This document shows, in pieces, positions 37,236 through 47,088 of a stretch of 64,000 nt of DNA. The stretch spans positions 186,001 through 250,000 of the forward strand of contig JAKJXP020000031.1 in assembly GCA_022225965.2 (NCBI GenBank), written 5' to 3'. The stretch's first letter is position 1. Each line of letters begins with the position of its first letter. The stretch is from Diatrype stigma (Eukaryota; Ascomycota; Sordariomycetes; Xylariales; Diatrypaceae). The notes beneath the pieces are model-generated. The model saw only the letters and a program-made list of their open reading frames with translations. It was not told where the DNA came from and made no database searches. The position numbers were made by a program, and so were the translations under genes.

Positions 37236-38593
37236 ATGTCTGCAATGGCAACGACTGCAGGGGGTAGACGAAAGTCCTCGGAGCATTCGAGATATCAGTC
37301 TCGGCGGCCAGGAGTTACTACAACAAACAGACGTCCCGGTGATGATGAGTTGTCCGTCGAAGGTCCTATCACGGTATGAAGCCTCGCATAGATTTGAGTG
37401 CCAGCTAACTGACAATGGGCTAGGGAACTGCAAGTCGTAGCAGCACTTGGTCCTACGTTTCGTCAGCTGATGGACAAGGGCAGCAGAGTCGTCAAGCCCT
37501 TGGAACTCCTCTAGACGATTCATCTTCCTACGATTTTGGCACACTTGCTAGTGATCTCCCTACATCGGAGCCGGGATTAGATGAAGTGGAAATGCTATTA
37601 GGTTTTGATTCCGACGCAACATCATCAGAGGACTTCGATTCTGATACAGACGAAGTCAGCTTCTTCCAACGATCCTCACCACCTTGCGCCCCTGTTCTTG
37701 ATGACGCCATAACTGACTCTGTCGATCCGCTGGCTGAAGTCGGACTGAAAGCGTTCTTGTGTACCTGGCCTAGAAGCCATACGCGCAAGAGACGAGGAAG
37801 CTGGTCATCACCGCCTGAGTGCAGAAAGCGCCCCAAGGTGGAATGCCCTGAAGATGACACGGGGAGTGACCAGACTGCCGCTTTACACTACGAGAGCGCT
37901 ATCCTCGATAGAAGACCCAGTTCAACGGGGAGTGTATTTGCATGCCCCTTCTATGTTCGCCACCCAGACCATTACCCCTGCTGCCTCACACGTGTCGATA
38001 TTAGGGGAATCCGCGATCTTTTGAACCACTTATACGACTCTCATAAACAACCGATCTATTGCGTAAGGTGCCAAGCCGTTTTCACGACTACCGAAGAATG
38101 CATTAATCATATCCGGAGCCGCATCCAATGCAAGCCCCAGAAAGCCTCACACAGCCTAGGAGTGTCACAAGAACAGATATATGAACTTTTACGACAAGCA
38201 CGCAACTGGCGCGTGGCAGGCCTGACGTCTACTTATATGATGGAGGCACTGCAATGGTTCGCTATCTGGACGATAGTCTTCCCGAAGGATGAGCTGCCGC
38301 TGCGCCCTTACTACTCCGGCGAAGCCGAAGCTGCCGTCTGCGAAATCCGGAAGTTCTGGTCCGCCCAAGGACCGGTGATCGTCTCTCGATTTCTCGAGGC
38401 CAACGACCCGCGGCCCGCTCCGTCTCGAGGGGAGGACCAGAGCACGGAAGCGCTGCAAAGGGCAGTCCTCGATCGCATGGCCGACACTCTCGTCGCGAGT
38501 TTCAAGCGGGATGATGGTGGAAGGCTGCGAGGACCTGAGAGAACTGGTCAAGTTCTCGCTTCGCTGGGGCGCTGTTTCTCTAAAAACCATTAA
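37236..38593 (+). CDS. C2H2-like fungal protein, intact relative of the broken copy at 30.3-31.2 kb
   Basis: The exons are 37236-37373 and 37424-38593, giving 435 aa from the ATG of MSAMATTAGG; an upstream in-frame ATG at 37119 would add 39 residues. The 50-nt intron has donor GTATGA, a perfect GCTAAC branch site and acceptor TAG. The N-terminal half is acidic and Ser-rich. The middle carries a Cys/His module, FACPFYVRHPDHYPCCLT...HLYDSH followed by YCVRCQAVFTTTEECINH, of the degenerate C2H2 kind found in multi-copy fungal families. An aromatic segment (LQWFAIWTIVFPKDELPLRP) and an Arg-rich C-terminus follow. It shares this order with the minus-strand copy about 6 kb upstream, and the RIP block lies between them. 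DNA or RNA binding is possible but not shown. Confidence 0.82.
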
Positions 38594-39060
38594 TTCTCTA
38601 CCATAGCACCATAGTAAGGCTGTTTTCTGTTTCTCTTTCCCATAGCTTTTCATGACCGCGCACCGACCTACAGAATTCCTCGTAGAATTCCCTTCAAAGC
38701 ACAACTTGTCTTCAGTCCTCAGGTATCATGTTAATGACGCCAGGTTTTTCGACCACTATTTTGTTGGTCTTCTCTAGAAGTAATATGATTATTAGGTTAT
38801 CAATATGCCATGTAAACTCAAGTAACCTCCCCGCCCCCCTCGATGATCCATAATGATGACCAGTACTTGGAATATAACTTCGAAAGGCGTAGATAACTGG
38901 CTTGGCTAGCACTTCCATGATATCTATCGAAGTAGGTACTTCTCAGCATGTTGGGAGTCTGTATGTCGAATGGCTGCGATGGACTCACACCCGTACTACT
39001 ATAACATGTTAGTGACGTCATTAAATAAGCAGTGATACCTACTGACCTACTTAGTAGGTA
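38594..39060. other. Spacer between C2H2-like gene and Tc1/mariner remnant
   Basis: This is the 3' flank of the C2H2-like gene. No gene is seen. The last two bases (39059-39060) are the TA target duplication of the element. Confidence 0.55.
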
Positions 39061-40458
39061 CAGTCGGGGAGCAAAAGTTACGGCGTACGCCCCATAACCT
39101 ATATTTCCCAACCACCCCCCTTTTAATTTCATTTATACGTTTTCTCATTAATACCTAATAAAAACCTAATAACTTTAAAGCATTTATACTTTATTGAATA
39201 GCAAATAAAATAGGCTAAGCTAATATTTAATATATTACCTAAATAAAGCCAATACGGCTTTAATCCGATTTAGCATATTTTTTATTAAGTAATTTAATAA
39301 GTCCTTCTCGAATTCGTTTTATATTTTAATAACGATAAAAATTAACAAATTTAATAAAGCCTAATTATTTCTTAAGGTTTTAAGGCTAAATTCCTTAATT
39401 TAAATTCGTTCCTTTAGTAATTTCTAAAGATTCTTAATAGGGTTTAAATCGGGATTATATAAAGGCCATTATAATATTTCCATTTCGTTATTACGAATTT
39501 AATTCCGAATTATATAAACAATATAAATAAATGCGTTATTTTATATAAAAATCGTATCATTTTTTAGGCAATTAGGAAGGTATTTTTTAAATAAATCCTT
39601 ATATATACGGACAATAACGCCGCCGCGTTTTATATCGGAATTTCCGTTTAATGCAACGAAAAAACTTTTAAAGCCGAAGCGAAAAGCATTTCAAAATATT
39701 TGCTTAATTCCGGATTTTTTATGCCGGAATTATACATAAACCGATAATAGCCTTAATTCTTTTATTGCAAATGCAGCTATTAAATAATAATTAAGCAATT
39801 GGATTTAAAAAATAAGGGATATAATAAACCTTTTCGGCAAAATGCCTACTGCGCCCGAAAACCGTACCTACGGTTTACCGTTAATTTATCGTTAAACAAA
39901 ATTTTCTTTCAGAACGAAAAAGGCTTATTACGATATTATAAAGCAAAAGCGAATTTTTTTTCCGTTATTTTTAGGATAAAATACAACCGTTATAAGCATG
40001 CGGAATATAAAATATCCGCCTTTCGAAGTTATCGTCGTAAGGTTTAAATAAAAACGTTCGAATAAGTTACGGCAACCAATTTGGAAATAGGAATTAAGGG
40101 ATTAAAACTTATCTTATGCCATATATAACGTTCGTAACGATTTTATATCTTTTTGAAACGTCCGAAGCGAAAACGCGACTGGGCTAATTATTAGATATCG
40201 TATCGAATATAAATGCCTCGTATAATATTTATTGCAACTTTATATTTTAACGCGATTTCGGCGAAACTTTTTTTAGCTTTTTTTTCGATACGAAAACGAA
40301 TTTTTATATGAGGGAAAAATTTTAACCGCTTTACATTCGGGCCCAAATTAATTTATTTAGATATGTTATGAAGTTATAAAGTATAAAAATCCTATAGCGC
40401 ATTGGACGCGTTTTTATGGAGCGTATCGAAAAACGCCGAGACTTTTGCTCCCCCACTA
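39061..40458 (-). mobile_element. RIP-degraded Tc1/mariner element with terminal inverted repeats and TA duplication
   Basis: The left end begins CAGTCGGGGAGCAAAAGT and the right end, read on the minus strand, begins TAGTGGGGGAGCAAAAGT. The two 26-28-bp termini match at most positions. The element is flanked by TA on both sides (39059-39060 and 40459-40460), the hallmark of Tc1/mariner insertion, and is about 1.4 kb long. The interior is AT/TpA-rich with many stops. On the minus strand, near 40100-40270, fragments such as EIALKYKVAIN and FRFGRFKKI correspond to the helix-turn-helix and GRP-like linker of Tc1-type transposases. The copy cannot encode a working enzyme. Confidence 0.8.
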
Positions 40459-40732
40459 TACCTACCTATCATATCCCTCCATAACTGGAGCTGGCAATAT
40501 ATGACTCCCATGCATAATGTGATACTGCTTTCAAAAGATCATCATTCCTTCCGAGGACGTATTTGCAGCCACAAAATGACCACTACCTAACAGTAGACAT
40601 ACTTCTCACCTTATTCATTTCATACGCACGAAGTCTCTTTTTCGCCCTTGCCTACCTGCCAAAGATCCAACCCCGAGAATATACCTAATAATCACCCCAA
40701 AGACCACCCCGTGCATTCATCATCGGCAAGAT

Positions 40733-40753
40733 CACACACACACACACACACAC
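40733..40753. repeat. (CA)n microsatellite
   Basis: About ten CA units lie 65 bp upstream of the small membrane-protein gene, in its likely 5' leader. Confidence 0.85.
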
Positions 40754-40817
40754 CTGCCTATCTCATACCTATTACCGATACCTACTACCTAGGACCAAGC
40801 AAGCGAGCAACCTCACC

Positions 40818-41318
40818 ATGGTCCTCATGCCCCTGATCCACCTCTCCCAAGCAGCCCTCGCCAGCTACGGCGCCCTCCACTCCTACGGCGCCATCACGCG
40901 GCTACAGCGGTACGAGGCGCCGACGGAGCAGCTCGCGCGGCACTCGGGCGAGGCCGGCCGCCAGCTGCGCGAGACGCGCGCCACGCAGGCCGCCGCGGCG
41001 CTCGCCCTCGCCGCCTCCCTGCTCGCCTCCCTGTACCTCGCCTTCCGCGGCGGCAGCAGGACGCTCGCCCCCGCCGCCGCGCTGGCGCTGGTAGCGGCGC
41101 TGGTGTCGGCGCGCGCGCGCGCGGCGCGGTACTGGGGGGAGCCTCGGGAGGATGGTGGTGGTGTTGGTGTTGGGGAGAAGGCGGGCATGCGGCTGCTGCC
41201 GAAGATGGGGAGCTATGAGGAGGCGCGGGGGAGTACGGCGACGGTGCTGCGGACGCTGGACTGGCTGGCGTATTCGTGGGTTGTTGCTGCTGTGGTGGGG
41301 CTGGTTCGGGGGTATTGA
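40818..41318 (+). CDS. Small predicted membrane protein, 166 aa
   Basis: This is a single-exon ORF starting MVLMPLIHLSQAALASYGAL, with a good fungal start context (CTCACCATGG). Three to four hydrophobic segments are visible: residues about 3-20, 56-77 (AAAALALAASLLASLYLAF), 82-97 (LAPAAALALVAALVSARA) and 146-163 (LDWLAYSWVVAAVVGLV). The rest is Arg/Glu-rich and hydrophilic. Codon third positions are very GC-rich, unlike the surrounding spacers. I do not recognise the family; the pattern is that of many small conserved fungal membrane proteins. It lies between two degraded mobile elements. Confidence 0.7.
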   Translation: MVLMPLIHLSQAALASYGALHSYGAITRLQRYEAPTEQLARHSGEAGRQLRETRATQAAAALALAASLLASLYLAFRGGSRTLAPAAALALVAALVSARARAARYWGEPREDGGGVGVGEKAGMRLLPKMGSYEEARGSTATVLRTLDWLAYSWVVAAVVGLVRGY

Positions 41319-41621
41319 AGATTGAAGATTGAGATGTGAGTTGAGGAGCTTGCGGTTGGGTGTTGTTTGTTGCGTGGGAATGGATGAATATGAATGAATG
41401 GATGTCATATGGATGGGCTGGTTGGAACTCTTTTGCTATGGTGCGTGGGATAGGGGGAGGAACCCGAAGGGGACAAAAGCATACTATAAAGGCATGAGAC
41501 GGGTTGCTAACTACTGGTAACATACTGCCTACTTACCCATAGTTAGCTTACACTAAACATTGCCTAGGGCGTCGAGCTATCCTTTTGATTTTTTTCCAGA
41601 GAGAGAGAGAGCAAGCTTTTT
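41319..41621. other. Spacer with short GA run
   Basis: No gene is seen. A (GA)n run lies at about 41599-41611, just before the left LTR. Confidence 0.5.
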
Positions 41622-41623
41622 AG

Positions 41624-42771
41624 TGTAGGGACAGAAGGAAGGGAAAGAAGGAGTAGTAAAATCGGTATATGTAAGTGTGTAGGATCCAGCTGTGAAGCTA
41701 AGTGTGAGAGCTAGCTTATATACTGGAGTGGATAGGATGATTAAGGTATATTAGCCACCCAATACTGCCCCTTAGGTTATTCGGAAACGAAGGCATCGCA
41801 AGCCATATTGACGTACGAAGCTATCGTAAGCCATATTAACGTATATTACTTATACGTATATAAACGGGCTGCCTTTATGGCATACATATGGCGTATATAA
41901 AACCCTCTTATCCTTTTATATATTCCCATTTTTTTTCCGGCTTTGTTCGTTTTTAGTTATTCGGACATAATTCATTTTTTGAGCCTCTTTTATTTTGGCT
42001 TTTTTGGTTCTGGCTTTTTGCTTTTGGTTTTTGGGTACTGGTCTTTTTAATATCGATTTGTCGGCGGATTTAAAGCAATAAGTAATATATTATAAAGGTA
42101 TAAGAGTCGTACGAGGTTTTGCTTTTTAGGTTAAGACTTCGACAAAGAAGTAAAGTTATTAATAAGTCCTTCGGACATATACGGATAATAGCGCTATAAT
42201 AACGTTAGCTGCCTTATTATCGAATAAAATATGCGCTTAATATAAAACCAAGCGAAAATAATTATAAAAATATAAAGCGCATAAAATTAATGCGTTTTTG
42301 TTATAAAATTTGCTATAACAAATAAAAATCCGAATCGTCGAATATTTTAAAATAAAATAAAACTTTATTTACGTCGATAAATAAGGATTTTTAAGAATTA
42401 ATATTTAGGGCTTTTTAAATCCAGCTGTATTAAAATTATTGGAATTGTTGAATTATTTGAATTTTATAGGTCGGAAATCGTCCGTAAATGCCGGCGATTG
42501 TTATTCCGAATGGGTGGAAATTTCTGCGCAGCCCTTAAAAAAACGCTGGCAGCTTATAAATACCGGCAAGCAATTAATGCGCTTAATAAAGCCGTAACGC
42601 CGCCGGTAAAAGCAATTAGGAGCTCATAACTTAGTGTAGGGACAGAAGGAAAAGAAGGAGTAATGAAATCGGTATATGTAAGTATGTAGGATCCAGTTGT
42701 AAAGCTGAATGTAAGAGCTAGCCTATATACTGGAGTGGATAGGATGACTAAGGTATACTAGCCACCCAACA
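41624..42771. mobile_element. Short-LTR retroelement remnant: two 137-141-bp LTRs around an AT-rich interior
   Basis: Two direct repeats, 41624-41764 and 42635-42771, share the start TGTAGGGACAGAAGG, internal words such as TACTGGAGTGGATAGGATGA, and the end GCCACCCAA(T/C)A. They start TGT and end ACA/ATA as LTRs do. Between them lie about 870 bp of very AT/TpA-rich sequence without open frames. The LTRs keep normal composition while the interior looks RIP-mutated. CTTTT occurs just before the left repeat and just after the right one, but not at the exact TG/CA boundaries, so the target duplication is uncertain. No reverse transcriptase remains readable. Confidence 0.7.
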
Positions 42772-43270
42772 CTTTTCTGACTGGTGTTCAACCATTACAT
42801 AAGGATATGAAGGTTACCTATCTACCTCTATATGGACCCTTGGTTCCAAAGACCCAGGATTTAAGGGAAAGTCGCCGACTATACTACGCCAAGGCTCGCC
42901 AGGGTGATCGAATTCCAACACACTCGATGCTGAACGCTACTATATAACGTTGGACATAAATGGCCCTCCTTCTTGGTCTGCATTATGGAGCGTCAATGAG
43001 AGGTCAACCCCAACTATCGTGAACGACTGGGTGCGAGTATCAGATGGACTAGGTTTAGTCTGGTCGCCGGGACTAACTAGTAATTTTGCAGTTCTGATTG
43101 GACGCTATAAAAACCCTTCCTTCAGGTAATTGTCGCTATTGGCTGATTGGCTAGAAAAGATGAAAAGATCCCTCGAACGAATATAGCCTCAGGACCAGGA
43201 CGTCCGGACGGACTACCAGACGGACAGAACACACCATATGAAGCGACCGAAGCCGGAAATTGACATAGCG
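42772..43270. other. Spacer, no gene seen
   Basis: This is ordinary sequence between the LTR remnant and the tRNA gene. No ORF is supported. Confidence 0.5.
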
Positions 43271-43344
43271 GGTCGAGTGGTGTAGTTGGTTATCACGTCA
43301 GTCTAACACACTGAAGGTCTCCGGTTCAAGTCCGGGCTCGATCA
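43271..43344 (+). tRNA. tRNA-Val (anticodon AAC)
   Basis: The 74-nt sequence folds as a cloverleaf. The acceptor stem GGTCGAG/CTCGATC is followed by discriminator A, and the D arm contains AGTTGGTTAT. The anticodon stem is TCAGT/ACTGA with loop CTAACAC (anticodon AAC), the variable loop is AGGTC, and the T arm is TCCGG-TTCAAGT-CCGGG with one T:G wobble. No intron. No CCA is encoded, as expected for a eukaryotic tRNA gene. Confidence 0.95.
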
Positions 43345-44147
43345 TCTATTCCTTTTTGCATCTGGAAGTTGGGATTTAGAAGCGGTCTTTTCCCTCATGG
43401 TGTGCTCGCTTCCTCGACGTTCAACGGCCATAGTTCCAAATTGTGATCCGTAGGTCGTAGGTGCTTGAACACTCGTCAAATTCCAGCTTCGCGGTTCGTA
43501 GAGCAACTGTGATGCAAAATATACACCCACCTAGACTATCAACGTCGAGTTGGAAATAACCTGACGATATTAGTCCGGGTGGGTATGGATGAGAAGCAAA
43601 ACTGCAGGAAAAAATGGCACCGCTATGAGTTGACTAGTTCCGTTCGAGCCTTTTTTGTTCATGTCTGAGCGCCAATGGCAAATCATTATAATTCTTATAC
43701 GCAAAGTAGTGTACTCTCGGTTCTCGATATATACAACTCGGTTCTTCCAACTTGCTCCAGCACTGCACTGGGTGGACACTGCACTGGGTGGATGGGTATC
43801 TTCTGCTTATGGCACCATGCCATGTCGTCCTCACTGCCTGTCCCCCCTGTCCTCCCCACAATCTGTATATAGTCTTGCTCTTCTCGAGTCCGGCATGGCT
43901 GCCTCGACCTGGAACGCTTCGATCTTGCTCCGTTCAACATCGTCTCTTGGCTTGCCTCTTATACGCTTCGTGGAGACCTATGCATGGACGAAGTTTGGCG
44001 TGCAGTAGCCGGTCTACTACATAGATTATGCAACCCGCTATGACGTCCGACGACCTCAATCAAACTGCATGGAGACGAGTGGTGCAGAAGCGTGGGAAGG
44101 TTGCTGAAAACACTAGCTTTTCTTATTTCTTGGACTCATCCAAGCTG
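43345..44147. other. Spacer with a 16-bp tandem duplication
   Basis: CACTGCACTGGGTGGA occurs twice in tandem at 43761-43776 and 43777-43792. No gene is supported; overlapping small ORFs on both strands have no recognisable content. Confidence 0.5.
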
Positions 44148-44928
44148 TCACCGGTCTAAGAAGATACCCAAGAACTCTTCGCGACTCACGCCTCCTTTGC
44201 CCTCGACATCAAACTGCTCGATCATGCTGGCAAGCTCGGCATCGGGGACGTCCTCGCCGAGCTCCTTGACGACGGTTCGCAGGTCATCGATGGTTATGAC
44301 ACCCTTACCGCCCTTGTCGAAGAGTGCGAACGTCTTCAGAAGTTCTTCGCGCGGGTCGCGTGCCGCCACAAACCGCGCCGCAATGGCCTGGAACGCTTCA
44401 CGTGGCAGGCGGAGGTCGACGACGCTTGGTGTTGCGGACGGTGGTGGCTGGTTGGGTAATGAAGGCAAGGGTGTCCAGTTTGGCCGTGGATGCGCGGCTG
44501 CTTTGAAGGTATTTATCAGGTCGCTGCGTGGTATTGAGGAGAACCCTAACGCCTGCAACGCGTATCGGAATTCGCTGAAGTCGAGCGCCTCATCTTTGTT
44601 CATGTCGAAGAGGGCGAACTAATAGTCGTGGACAGTTAGCTACATGGCCCCTATCTTGATGATGCGATGGCGCGAACGGCGGATGCACTGTAGCCGCAAG
44701 ATGGGATGCGGATGCGGAATGAGCACTTACACAGTCGTTTATCTCAGATCGGTGCTCATCTGATATCTGGTCCCAAGGCTCGGCATGCCCGGGGTTTTGT
44801 ATAGGCGGCGCAAAGCGGCCTGATGGCCGTGTCGAGCCTGGCCGCATCGCGAGACTGTGCTGGTTCCGATCGCCGTAGTCCATACTACCACTCGCGTAAT
44901 TGCTCATCTTGTTCATTGAGGCCGCCAT
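44148..44928 (-). CDS. CDC31: Centrin/Cdc31-like EF-hand protein
   Basis: The exons are 44731-44928 and 44148-44618, giving 222 aa. The 112-nt intron has a consensus GTAAGT donor and a CTATTAG acceptor, phase 0. In yeast the family member sits at the spindle pole body half-bridge and is also part of TREX-2. The start MAASMNKMSNYASG leads to a disordered N-terminus. The first EF hand follows, in the Cdc31-like context DEHRSEINDCFALFDMNKDE, with loop DMNKDEALDFSE. The second EF hand is degenerate and replaced by a Pro-rich insert (PSLPNQPPPSATPS). The third (DKGGKGVITIDD) has lost ideal ligand positions, and the fourth loop is DVEGKGGVSREE. The protein ends EEFLGIFLDR without the usual longer tail. 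Orthology to CDC31 is likely; calcium binding at sites 2-4 is doubtful. Confidence 0.82.
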
Positions 44929-47088
44929 GGGTGTGCGCGTGCGCGTCAAGCAGCGCAAGCAGCACAGCTAGCTAAGCTACTGCCGTGGCGCCAGAGCCTC
45001 GAGCTGACCGACCTTTCCGGGCAGTAGTTGATTGTAATGTCGTAGATAGGTAGTGACCGGACACCACCGATGTCTCCTATGAATCGATACAAATTTTCGG
45101 ACAGGGGGTACTGTAATCCTTGGGTAGGCGGTCTAGAGGACACGAGCAGAAGTGCTACGACAATTGACGTTGTTTTGGAAACGGAGTGATACGACCGAAG
45201 TCTCGGTTTGTGTGGAAGCTAGGACAAAAATGCGTATATACAACACAAAGGTGAAAATAATTGTAAAGGCTGTAGACGAGTTTCGACGCGACTTGTTGGT
45301 AGGATCGAGGAAGACGGGGGGATGGATTTGGCTGAGTGGCTGGGGGGCTTTGCACGGGTTTAGAAGTGCAGTTTACAATTATTTCACCAGAAAGACTTCT
45401 GCAGACTCCAAGGCCAGCGGTTATTGATTAGAGCAACGCATATGTCGTCTGTTTGAGTACGAAGTAACCCAAGGTAAAGTCCGAGTAGTGATTACAGTAA
45501 GAGGGTAGGTAGGTAAATAGCTAGTAGGAGTCTGGTTTGAATTGACGATTTTTGATTTCGCTGGCCAACATGCGCGTGTCAAGGATCTGGGATATCGCAG
45601 AGCGCGAAGCTTAACCAGTCCAGTCCAGCTGCTTGAGGGGCCGTCGCGGCTGCGACACGGTCAGGCGCGTCAAGTTATGCTGGCAGGAACCACAGCTAGA
45701 GCACGGTATGCGAAATCTGGAAAGCTATATATACACTGTGTGTATGTGTGTGTGTGTGGCTGAGGAATGGTCATAGCTCCCGCTCTAGGTAGCTACCCAT
45801 GTACGAAGTATCCGGGCAGCACATAGTACTACCTTAGGCAGGTAACACCCCCAAATTCTGCCTTGCTTAACAACCAGCAGCATAGGTGACTCAACGTATG
45901 TAGCACAGCTGGTAGCAGGATAGTTGCGCACTTAAGTATAAAAGCAGAGGTCACTCCATTTGAGCCATCCTCCGTTTCTCTCCTCTCCGCATACCAGACG
46001 ACCCTCTCCCCAGTGAAAGCATCTTGTAGTAGGCATTAATAGAGACGTTATGATCTATCAGTGCAGTGCAGAGGCAGTTTGAAGATTTCATTTTCAGGCC
46101 TTGACGAAGCGCATTTTGTACTAGCCAAGTAGCGAACCATTGCATGTTGACTGGGTGACGTGACTATCTGCCTATCTGTACAAGTAACGAGGTACTTTGA
46201 GAATCTCCTGGCCTGCTCTGAATCTGAGGTGACTGAGGCAACAAAAACCCCAGTCGCCAGTCTCCAGCCACAGCTAGAAATTCCCAGTCAAGCCAGTGTA
46301 CAGAGTCTTGACCCAATTGTGACTAGCGTGACTAGAACAGAGCGCATCTGGGTACATACCTACATACCTACATACATACATACCACATACTTGTACGTAC
46401 TCCCTCTTGCAGCAAGAAAAGACGGGGCAAGTCTCTTCATATTTCATTCACCCCAGCCCAAGTCCGTTACTACTGCACCAGTACACTAACACTTTTACTA
46501 CCCGCCCAGTGCCCAGGTCCATCGTCACGACCCGGCCATAATAATATTCTCTACGAGTCTACGCCAGACATTGCAAGACCACAAGACCGGATCTGACCTC
46601 ACCTGTCCGCGCCTGGCCGACACGAAACACCTTTTCCATTTCAATTCCTGCCCGCTCTTTGTCTCGATTCGAAGACTTTCGCTTTTCCACCACTACCGTT
46701 GAGGGGAATTGGGCCTTGGGCATTTGCGCGTGTGTTTTCCGCGAAGGGTAAAAAAATAGTCGCATCACCTACACCTGTCGGTTGGCTTCATCCCTTCCCG
46801 TCTATCGTGCCATCCCGTCACCAACATACAGTACCCGGCATTCAGCAACAAAAGGATCTCGGATCTATCGCGTTGGCGAGGCTCCTATTGTGCATCATTC
46901 AATACAGTCGCCGCCTCGCTTGACACCCCGACCGTCCAACGACCGTGCCGCGATCTTTGATTCTCTTACATTCTTCCCATGTCTACCTCGACCTAAGTCT
47001 TATCGACTTCTACCTTGTCGGGAAACCTACCACGCGTCTGACGCGATCTTCTCACAGCCGAGCTGCTTGCCCATAAGGAGTCCTCATC
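44929..47088. other. Intergenic region between divergent genes
   Basis: This 2.2-kb region separates the centrin gene (minus) and NUP145 (plus), so both promoters must lie here. It contains a (GT)n run near 45740-45757 and CATAC repeats near 46360-46385. No gene is supported. Confidence 0.5.
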
